From an uncultured Bacillaceae bacterium (GTDB lineage Bacteria; Bacillota; Bacilli; Bacillales; Alkalibacillaceae): a stretch of DNA of 18,462 nt. The translations under genes were made by a program, and so were the position numbers. Below, one piece after another: positions 12,561-18,462 of this stretch (position 1 is its first letter; every line of letters begins with the position of its first letter). The DNA is taken from contig CALGNY010000237.1 of NCBI GenBank assembly GCA_937958375.1, positions 1-18,462 on the forward strand, in the 5' to 3' direction. Below the pieces are notes generated by a model, which saw nothing but the letters and a program-made list of their open reading frames with translations, did no database searches and was not told where the DNA came from.

Positions 12561-13379
12561 ATGGGTAAGTCTACGGTGCAATATTTCATTATCGCCTTAA
12601 TCATTAGCATGGCTTTTGCGTACTTGATGGGCTGGAACCAAAACGGTGAAAATCATGAAGAGGAAGCTATGCGAGTAGCTGCTGAGAATAACCAAGAAGA
12701 GGAATTGATCGAAACAGAATTTGAAGGGATTCAGTTAAAGCGATGGACACAGGATCATACCTCGTATCAAATTGTCGTAAATATCCCGATGTTCGGGATC
12801 GAGGAGATAGATAATTTTTTCGAGGAAGATGCGGAGCAACGTGTCGAACATTTCATTGCGTTAATCGAGCATAACGGCCGAGTTTCCGAATCGCATCCGG
12901 GTGTGTTTTATTTGACGACCGACCTATATCAAAGCGGGGAAGACTTATTTTCGGTCGTACAGTCAGAGGAAACATACACGGGTGGAGCGAATTTTGATCA
13001 AAAATCGTATGTTTATTTGGTTGATCTGAAGGCGGAAGAATTTGTTGACCAGAGTGATTTGTTTGACCATCCATTTGCTGCACAAGAACGATTTTTTGAA
13101 TTAGTGGAGGAAGGGCTGCGTGAGTCGGAGTATTACGCAGACTATATCTTGGAAGATGAACTTCAAAAATGGCTGAGTCAAGACGAATATGATTTCTCGA
13201 ATGTTTTCATAAGGAATAAAAATCTTGTCGTAAAATTTGATAAATATGAGGTGACGTCTGGTGTGGCCGGAATGCCAGAGATCGAGGTTGATTTGGATGA
13301 GATGAAAGAATTCATGAACGAGGAATGGATCGAGCGGATTGAAGCCATTGAAGAGACATCGGAAGAGTATTTTTTATAA
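12561..13379 (+). CDS. Membrane-anchored DUF3298 (RsiV/PdaC-like) extracellular protein
   Basis: This 272-residue protein has one N-terminal membrane helix (about residues 5-24) and an acidic extracellular part. The middle contains YTGGANFDQKSYVYLVDL, and later come VVKFDKYEVTSGVAGMPEIEV. These are the two marks of the DUF4163/DUF3298 pair (DUF3298 being the C-terminal RsiV-type domain). In RsiV that domain binds lysozyme and regulates sigma-V; in PdaC it precedes a deacetylase domain. Here neither a cytoplasmic anti-sigma domain nor an enzyme domain is present, so it is a stand-alone sensor or binding protein of unknown ligand. ATG 12561 is chosen because AGGGTGAG lies just before it; an in-frame ATG at 12540 lacks a ribosome site. 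It stands alone, with no sigma-factor gene beside it. Confidence 0.8.
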   Translation: MGKSTVQYFIIALIISMAFAYLMGWNQNGENHEEEAMRVAAENNQEEELIETEFEGIQLKRWTQDHTSYQIVVNIPMFGIEEIDNFFEEDAEQRVEHFIALIEHNGRVSESHPGVFYLTTDLYQSGEDLFSVVQSEETYTGGANFDQKSYVYLVDLKAEEFVDQSDLFDHPFAAQERFFELVEEGLRESEYYADYILEDELQKWLSQDEYDFSNVFIRNKNLVVKFDKYEVTSGVAGMPEIEVDLDEMKEFMNEEWIERIEAIEETSEEYFL

Positions 13380-13387
13380 TTTCAACT

Positions 13388-13432
13388 AGTGAACCCCCGA
13401 CTTCAAAGTAAAATAGAAGTCGGGGGCTCACT
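13388..13432. terminator. Bidirectional hairpin between convergent genes
   Basis: CCCCCGACTTC (13394-13404) pairs with GAAGTCGGGGG (13416-13426). After a one-base bulge on each side, AGTGA (13388-13392) pairs with TCACT (13428-13432). It has no long T-run, but it is very stable and lies between two convergent stop codons. Confidence 0.75.
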
Positions 13433-13435
13433 GCA

Positions 13436-15262
13436 TTATTCCTCTAATTTCGTCCGATATAAATCTGCATAACGGCCGTTTTGATCAACCAATTCCTCAT
13501 GGCTTCCTTTTTCGATTATTTTTCCGTGTTCAAGTAAAATGATCTGGTCGGCAGATTGAATGGTGTTCAGTCGGTGGGCGATGACGAAACTCGTCCGGCC
13601 TTCCATCAATCGTTTCAACGCTTCTTGGATTTTGACTTCAGTCACCGTATCGATGCTGCTTGTCGCTTCATCGAGGATCAGAATTTTCGGGTCTGCCAAC
13701 AACGCACGGGCAATGGTGAGCAGTTGTTTTTGTCCTTGGCTGATGCTGAGACCTTCTGCATCCAGCACGGTGTCATATTGTTCGGGTAACCTCATGATAA
13801 ACTCATGGGCATTTGCATTCTTGGCAGCTTCAACAACTTCTTCATCGGTAGCTGTCAATTTTCCATATCGGATATTCTCTCTGACGGTGGATTCAAATAA
13901 AAATGCATCCTGCAAAACAAAAGCCATCGATTTGCGTAAGCTATTGCGGGTGATCTGCTTGATATCTTTACCGTCCAAGAGAATTTTCCCATCGTCGTAA
14001 TTGTAGAAGCGGGCGATGAGATTGATGATCGTCGTTTTTCCTGCTCCGGTATGTCCGACGAATGCTGTCGTACTACCGGGTTCTGCTTTGAAGCTGATCC
14101 CTTTTAAAATCGGTTCATCCACTTCATAAGAAAACGTCACATCTTGAAATTCAACCGTGCCAACAGGCTCACCAATCGTTTCGGCGTTCGCTTCATCGAG
14201 TTCTTCACTGTCTTCATCAATGATGTCAAAAACACGCTCAGCACCCGCAACGGCTGCAAGAAGTTGGTTGAATTGGTTGGACAGTTCGTTTAGCGGTCGG
14301 GTGAATTGTCGTGCCAACTCGGTGAAAATGACGATGGTTCCTACAGTGATCATGTCATTTAACACAAACACACCACCGATGAATCCGATCAACGCAAAGC
14401 TTAGGGCATTGAGCATGTTCATCAGTTTCGGAATGAAGCCTGCGATGGTCGCGGCCCAGTAGCTTGCGTGGGCGACGGATTTGTTTTTTTGTTCGAATTC
14501 ATCGGTTACACGGTCTTCCTGCGAGAACGTTTTGACGATCCGCTGCCCGGAAATGGTTTCTTCCACATACCCATTTAAATCACCGAGCCGTTGCTGTTGA
14601 ATTTTATATAAAGGTCCTGTCCGGCCCGTAATCCATTTCATGCCGAAGACCATAATCGGAATGATGCTCATGGTGATGACTGCAAGAAGGGGGCTCAGAT
14701 AAAACATCACGCTCACCGTTCCGATCAATGTCAGGACACTGGATAAAATCTGGATCACGGATTGATTTAACGTGTTACTGACATTATCGATATCATTCGT
14801 AATCCGGCTCATGATCTCACCGTGCTGCCGTTTGTCAAAAAACGGAATCGGCAATACATGCAGTTTTTCGAATAGGTGAGAACGAAGTCGGTAGACCGTA
14901 TTCTGTGCGATTCCGATCATGAAAAAGTTTTGGCAAAACATTGCGATGGAATAGCCAAGATAAACGAGGAACAACAAAAAGAGCATTCGGCCCAGTCCAT
15001 CCAATTGTTCCAAAGCAATGTATTCGTCGACGGCAACACCGATCATGTAAGGACCGAGAATCGACAGCCCAGAGCTTAATGCGACCATGATGGCGACGAA
15101 TAAAAGCATCCATTTCTCAGCCATCAAGTAACTGAAAATCCGTTTGACCGTGGCTTTCCAGTTACGGACGCGTGGCTTGGCGCGTTCATCGGTGACTTGC
15201 TCGGCTTCGGATAGATCAATTTTTTTATACTGAAATGGTTCAACCAGTTGTTTAAGACTCAT
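13436..15262 (-). CDS. ABC exporter half-transporter, catalytic-Glu subunit of a heterodimer
   Basis: This 608-residue type IV ABC exporter half has a six-helix membrane domain (about 40-340) and a nucleotide-binding domain. Walker A is GHTGAGKTT (403-411), Walker B ILILDEA with catalytic Glu532, and the H-loop is His563 (IAHRL). The ABC signature is degenerate: SISQGQ where LSGGQ is expected. The partner gene upstream has the opposite defects, so together they form one good and one degenerate ATP site, as in BmrCD or TmrAB. Size and order resemble Bacillus YfiBC or YknUV, which are multidrug or peptide exporters; the substrate is unknown. I start at ATG 15262, with GAGGA 6 nt upstream. It overlaps the partner's stop by 11 bp, so translation is coupled. 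An ATG at 15274 is in frame but lacks a good ribosome site. Confidence 0.93.
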   Translation of the reverse strand: MSLKQLVEPFQYKKIDLSEAEQVTDERAKPRVRNWKATVKRIFSYLMAEKWMLLFVAIMVALSSGLSILGPYMIGVAVDEYIALEQLDGLGRMLFLLFLVYLGYSIAMFCQNFFMIGIAQNTVYRLRSHLFEKLHVLPIPFFDKRQHGEIMSRITNDIDNVSNTLNQSVIQILSSVLTLIGTVSVMFYLSPLLAVITMSIIPIMVFGMKWITGRTGPLYKIQQQRLGDLNGYVEETISGQRIVKTFSQEDRVTDEFEQKNKSVAHASYWAATIAGFIPKLMNMLNALSFALIGFIGGVFVLNDMITVGTIVIFTELARQFTRPLNELSNQFNQLLAAVAGAERVFDIIDEDSEELDEANAETIGEPVGTVEFQDVTFSYEVDEPILKGISFKAEPGSTTAFVGHTGAGKTTIINLIARFYNYDDGKILLDGKDIKQITRNSLRKSMAFVLQDAFLFESTVRENIRYGKLTATDEEVVEAAKNANAHEFIMRLPEQYDTVLDAEGLSISQGQKQLLTIARALLADPKILILDEATSSIDTVTEVKIQEALKRLMEGRTSFVIAHRLNTIQSADQIILLEHGKIIEKGSHEELVDQNGRYADLYRTKLEE

Positions 15263-17000
15263 GAATATCCTCATTTCCAGCTTGCGACTCTACAATTTTT
15301 TGATAAAGGTCAGACGTCTGAAGCAATTCTTCGTGCGATCCTTCAGCCAACATACGCCCATCGTCCATTAACAGCACACGGTCACAGCTTTTGGCCGTTT
15401 CGATTTTTTGGGTGACGATCATCGTTGTACATTCATACGTCCGAATCGCTTGGAGGAGTTTTGATTCAGTTTTTAAATCAAGGGCACTCGTACTGTCATC
15501 AAGCAACAATATCTTCGGTTGGCGGATGAGTGCCCGTGCGATCGAAATCCGTTGTTTTTGCCCACCGGACAAGTTGACTCCTTTTTGGCCAATTTTAGTA
15601 TCATAGCCTGCCGGCAGTTCGGTAATCGTTTCATGAATTTGCGCGTCTTTAGCGGCCTGGACGATTTCATCCATAGTCGCATCATTTTTTCCCCAGCGAA
15701 TATTTTCGAAAATACTTCCGGTAAACAACAGCGGGGCTTGAGGTACGAAGCCGATAGCTGTCCGTAAATTGTCCAATGAATAATCGGAAACGTCGGTTCC
15801 ATCGATTTTAATTTGCCCGCTCGTCGGATCGTACAGTCGAGGAATCAACTGAAATAATGTGGATTTTCCGGACCCTGTGGCACCGATGATGGCAATCCGC
15901 TCTTTCGGTTTGATGGTAAAACTGAGATCCTCCAACACGGTCGTCTTTGTTTCAGGATAGGAAAAATCGACATGCGAGAATTCAATTTTTCCATCTTGTA
16001 CGATTCGGTCTTCGGAAATATTATCTTTTTCTAATAAATCGATTTCTTCATCCAAGACGGTTTGTAGACGCTCAGCTGAGGCTTTTGCCCGCGCAAAGGC
16101 AAGTGTCAAAAAGCCAAACATCGTAATCGCCATCGACACGCGAAGCGCATAGTTCACAATCGCAACGACTTCCCCGACCTGGGCTTGATCAGCCTGGACT
16201 CCAACTGATCCATACCAAATAATGACCAAAAGGCTCATGTTCATCCCAAACAGCAGCACAGGCATGGAAGTTTCGATGAGTCGCAGTGCTGTTTTCGTTT
16301 TGTTCATGAGCTCGGTATTCGCTCCTGTGAAGCGGTTTTGTTCATGTTTTTTACGAAGAAACGCTTTGATCAAGCGAATGCCAGCCAAATTCTCTTGCAT
16401 GACGCGATTGACTTGATCCAGACGTTCTTGCACTTTAGTGAACATCGGACTTGCCTTTTTGATTATCAATAAGATTAGGCATACCAGTAATGGCACGGAA
16501 ACTAAAAAGACAAGAGAGATTCGCCAGTTCATCAGAAATGCCATGACGACCCCGCCGATCACGAGCAGTGGGGCGCGCAACATGATGCGAAGTCCCATGA
16601 AGATCCCGTTTTGGATCATTCGGACATCATTCGTAAAACGGGTGATTAAGCCCGAAGTCGGGAAATGATGTAGATTTTTAAAAGAAAAGGATTGGACTTT
16701 TTCAAAAAGCCGTTGCCGTATGTCATAACCGAAGCGAAAGGTAACGTGTGATGAATAAAATGAATTCAAAATACCAGCGACAAACGACAATGCGGCTAAG
16801 CCAAGCATGAGTACACCCCATGTGACAACGGTGTCCATCTCTTGGGGAACGATTCCCTCATCGATCATTTTTGCAAGGAAAAATGGGAGCATCAATTCGA
16901 CGGCCAGTTCGATGAGCATGAGGGACCAAGCAATGATCATATGTAATCGGTACGGGATTAGGTGCGACAGTATTTTCAACAAGGCTCTAGACATCTCCAT
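15252..17000 (-). CDS. ABC exporter half-transporter, degenerate-site subunit of a heterodimer
   Basis: This 582-residue ABC exporter half is first in a two-gene operon. Its six-helix membrane domain (about 10-305) is followed by a nucleotide-binding domain with Walker A GATGSGKST (373-381) and a perfect signature LSGGQ (477-481). After Walker B the catalytic Glu is Asp502 (LLLDDSTS), and the H-loop His is Gln531 (IVTQKIE). Its own Walker site therefore binds ATP but should hydrolyse it poorly, while its LSGGQ completes the active site of the partner. The start is uncertain. ATG 17000 has only weak upstream pairing, ATG 16994 has GGAG touching it, and TTG codons at 16982 and 16979 are also possible. 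The divergent 95-residue protein gene begins 160 bp away. Confidence 0.92.
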   Translation of the reverse strand: MEMSRALLKILSHLIPYRLHMIIAWSLMLIELAVELMLPFFLAKMIDEGIVPQEMDTVVTWGVLMLGLAALSFVAGILNSFYSSHVTFRFGYDIRQRLFEKVQSFSFKNLHHFPTSGLITRFTNDVRMIQNGIFMGLRIMLRAPLLVIGGVVMAFLMNWRISLVFLVSVPLLVCLILLIIKKASPMFTKVQERLDQVNRVMQENLAGIRLIKAFLRKKHEQNRFTGANTELMNKTKTALRLIETSMPVLLFGMNMSLLVIIWYGSVGVQADQAQVGEVVAIVNYALRVSMAITMFGFLTLAFARAKASAERLQTVLDEEIDLLEKDNISEDRIVQDGKIEFSHVDFSYPETKTTVLEDLSFTIKPKERIAIIGATGSGKSTLFQLIPRLYDPTSGQIKIDGTDVSDYSLDNLRTAIGFVPQAPLLFTGSIFENIRWGKNDATMDEIVQAAKDAQIHETITELPAGYDTKIGQKGVNLSGGQKQRISIARALIRQPKILLLDDSTSALDLKTESKLLQAIRTYECTTMIVTQKIETAKSCDRVLLMDDGRMLAEGSHEELLQTSDLYQKIVESQAGNEDIHES

Positions 17001-17116
17001 CTATGTTCGAAATGTGGTTTGAAAGTAATGACTATTCTAACATAATATAAGAAAATGGAGTAGTTGAGGAAGGGCTTTTTCCGTCAAACGACAGGACGGA
17101 TTTTTTCAGCACCTCA

Positions 17117-17125
17117 TGATATACT
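17117..17125 (+). promoter_or_regulatory. Extended -10 promoter of the 95-aa gene and flap nuclease operon
   Basis: TGATATACT is an extended -10 (TGN plus TATACT, 5 of 6). There is no clear -35, as is allowed for this class. RNA would start near 17132, 28 nt ahead of ATG 17160, leaving room for the AGAGGAG ribosome site. Confidence 0.5.
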
Positions 17126-17159
17126 AGGGATATATTTTTGGAAGTCGAGAGGAGCCGTT

Positions 17160-17447
17160 ATGGTTTTAGAGAAACACCCCTATGTCAAATTCAGAAGAGA
17201 AATCGATCCCTTCCAATTGGAACAAAAATCAATCGAGGATCTTTGTTATGTCTATTTATACGAAGATAAAATCGTAACGGATGAGCAAGAATTCGAGATT
17301 CATAAAGTGTTTGATTTGTCTTATCGGATGCTGTCAGAAGAATATGGATTCTTTTACTTGCATACGACCAAAGGGGTTACGACGTTGCAGATCAAGGATG
17401 AACCAGATGCGTTCATCGAGAAATTTCGTGAAGTCGAACAAAAATAG
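17160..17447 (+). CDS. Uncharacterised 95-residue cytoplasmic protein
   Basis: This 95-residue soluble protein has no signal peptide or membrane helix. I start at ATG 17160 because AGAGGAG sits 5 nt upstream; the frame extends to 17064, but that part lies upstream of the promoter. The sequence begins MVLEKHPYVKFRREIDPFQL, with alternating strands (CYVYLYEDKIV, YGFFYLHTTKGVTTLQI) and a final helix (DAFIEKFREVEQK). It has no Cys/His metal cluster and no motif I recognise. The pattern of strands plus a C-terminal helix could be a small PH-like or mixed alpha/beta fold. It ends 13 bp before the flap nuclease gene with no terminator between, so co-transcription and perhaps a nucleic-acid-related role are plausible. 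Gene real; function unknown. Confidence 0.8.
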   Translation: MVLEKHPYVKFRREIDPFQLEQKSIEDLCYVYLYEDKIVTDEQEFEIHKVFDLSYRMLSEEYGFFYLHTTKGVTTLQIKDEPDAFIEKFREVEQK

Positions 17448-17460
17448 AAAGGGTAGGAAT

Positions 17461-18321
17461 ATGGAGAAAAAAGTTTTGCTTGTTGATGGGATGGCATTGT
17501 TGTTCCGTGCATTCTATGCAACCGCGATGTCTGGTTATTTTATGGTCAATTCAAAAGGTGTGCCGACAAATGCGGTTCATGGCTTTGTGAAGCACTTGCT
17601 GACGGCGACGAACCATTTTCAGCCGACACATGTGATTTGCTGTTGGGATATGGGGGCGCATACGTTCCGAAATGACTTGTATGATGGATACAAAGCGAAC
17701 CGGTCGGCTCCACCTGAGGAATTGATCCCGCAATTCGATCTCGTCAAAGAAGTGACCGAAGCCATGGATATTCCGAATATAGGCATCAAAGGCTTTGAAG
17801 CGGATGACTGTATCGGAACACTTGCAAGAGCTTATCAGGATGATTCGGAAGTGCTGATTTTGACCGGAGATAAAGATATTTTGCAACTGTTGGATGAGCG
17901 GGTGCAAGTCGTCTTGATGAAAAAAGGATTCGGTAATTATGATATTTATCATACGGATCGATTTTTTGAGGAACATGGAATTCAACCGCTGCAAATGATC
18001 GAATTGAAGGCGATGATGGGCGATTCAAGTGATAACTATCCGGGCGTTCGCGGCATTGGCGAAAAAACCGGGTTGAAGCTGCTGCAAAAACACGGTTCGT
18101 TGGATGCCATTTTAGCCAATTTGGATTCGCTCACGAAAGCACAACGGACAAAATTCGAAACGGATTTGGAAATGGTACACCTGTCACGTCAATTGGCTGA
18201 AATCAATTGTGAAACAGACGTATTTTGTGATTTGAATGACGCTGTATTTCAGCCTGATCGTGATCGGATCATGGAAAAATTCAATGAGTTGGAGTTTAAG
18301 TGGATTGAACAATTGGTGTAG
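17461..18321 (+). CDS. ypcP: 5'-3' exonuclease / flap endonuclease (YpcP-like)
   Basis: This 286-residue protein corresponds to the free-standing 5' nuclease domain of DNA polymerase I (FEN/ExoIX family). It cuts 5' flaps and RNA primers during Okazaki fragment processing and repair. The acidic two-metal site is complete: Asp9 (LLVDG), Asp63 (CCWDMG), Glu113/Asp115/Asp116 (FEADDCIG), Asp137/Asp139 (LTGDKDI) and Asp188/Asp191 (MMGDSSDN). The helix-hairpin-helix DNA-binding segment PGVRGIGEKTGLKLL (194-208) follows directly. The length matches B. subtilis YpcP (about 296 residues). ATG 17461 is preceded by AAAGGGTAGGA. The frame continues upstream to 17281, but only as a shadow of the 95-residue gene. 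It is second in its operon and ends at a terminator. Confidence 0.94.
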   Translation: MEKKVLLVDGMALLFRAFYATAMSGYFMVNSKGVPTNAVHGFVKHLLTATNHFQPTHVICCWDMGAHTFRNDLYDGYKANRSAPPEELIPQFDLVKEVTEAMDIPNIGIKGFEADDCIGTLARAYQDDSEVLILTGDKDILQLLDERVQVVLMKKGFGNYDIYHTDRFFEEHGIQPLQMIELKAMMGDSSDNYPGVRGIGEKTGLKLLQKHGSLDAILANLDSLTKAQRTKFETDLEMVHLSRQLAEINCETDVFCDLNDAVFQPDRDRIMEKFNELEFKWIEQLV

Positions 18322-18330
18322 TGAGAGATG

Positions 18331-18358
18331 CCTCCCAGGTGAGTGGGGAGGTTTTTTT
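18331..18358 (+). terminator. Terminator of the flap nuclease operon
   Basis: CCTCCC (18331-18336) pairs with GGGAGG (18346-18351), followed by T7. It lies 9 bp past the stop codon. Confidence 0.88.
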
Positions 18359-18372
18359 CTTGAATGAAATGA

Positions 18373-18462
18373 GCGCAATACGGTGGAGCCGTGCAATAAA
18401 TTCGTCTAGCCGTGCATTTATTTGCTTTTGCCGCGCAATTATTTGTTCTAGCCGTGCAATTA
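18373..18462. repeat. 21-bp tandem repeat array B (5 units, continues past window)
   Basis: GTGCAAT/GCGCAAT-type cores begin at 18373, 18391, 18412, 18433 and 18454: one step of 18 bp, then three of exactly 21. The unit is TCTAGCCGTGC followed by AATTATTTGT. Its AATTATTT block after a GC-rich block is the same layout as array A at 3742-3875. Not a CRISPR: there are no spacers. Confidence 0.88.

Noticed and set aside
13560..14000. 146-codon plus-strand frame opposite the ABC transporter
   Set aside because: It is a shadow of a highly conserved nucleotide-binding domain; Ser-rich nonsense composition and no ribosome site.
17080..17106. TCCGTC/GACGGA hairpin with T6, terminator-like
   Set aside because: Only a 6-bp stem, and no plus-strand gene upstream needs it; it lies ahead of the 95-residue gene's own promoter. 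Kept out as probable chance.

Overview
This looks like chromosomal DNA of a low-GC Gram-positive bacterium, most likely a salt-tolerant member of the Bacillaceae. Evidence: strong AGGAGG-type ribosome sites, several TTG starts, sigma-A-like promoters, LexA (DinR), PerR and Fnr-type sites of Bacillus form, and Bacillus-like KatA, YpcP and YvgT-type proteins. No rRNA, tRNA, CRISPR array, phage gene or insertion sequence was seen. The window is mostly core and stress-related metabolism; the unusual material is in the gaps between genes.

Layout. 1-1200 (+): the 3' end of a cysteine hydrolase (nicotinamidase/isochorismatase fold), a YgeA-type amino acid racemase and a terminator. 1197-1462: a compact locus absent from ordinary ORF calling. 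It holds a 34-residue one-helix membrane peptide of the holin-like toxin type on the minus strand. The toxin promoter has a LexA/SOS box between -35 and -10. Next to it, on the plus strand, is a terminator-like hairpin preceded by a segment able to pair with the toxin Shine-Dalgarno sequence. I read this as a candidate SOS-controlled type I toxin-antitoxin pair, similar in design to E. coli tisB/istR. 1524-3724 (+): an Aquifex-type aconitase, whose usual first Fe-S cysteine is Ser, and a 58-residue zinc-ribbon protein. 3742-3875: a 21-bp tandem array. 3987-4610 (+): a TRIC/UPF0126 membrane protein. 4622-4820: a degenerate array of about 51 bp. 4817-4855: a perfect 34-bp palindrome with an exact TGTGA-N6-TCACA core, readable as a terminator, an Fnr/Crp site or both. 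4901-7270 (+): ba3-type cytochrome c oxidase subunits IIa, II and I.

7317-7805 (-) is a DinB-fold protein divergent from a hemerythrin-like protein (7933-8391, +). After a second 51-bp repeat array comes katA (-) with a PerR-like box abutting its promoter. Then come a probable CDF-family metal exporter/ridA operon (-), an extremely acidic lipoprotein (+), a DUF3298-type membrane-anchored protein (+) and a convergent two-gene operon for a heterodimeric ABC exporter (-). Last are a 95-residue unknown protein and a YpcP-like 5'-3' flap nuclease (+), followed by a second 21-bp tandem array that runs off the window.

Several genes fit oxidative, nitrosative or DNA damage stress: katA/PerR, hemerythrin, RidA, the ba3 oxidase under a possible oxygen-responsive site, and the SOS-controlled toxin. 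They are separate transcription units, so this is a loose theme and not a single system.
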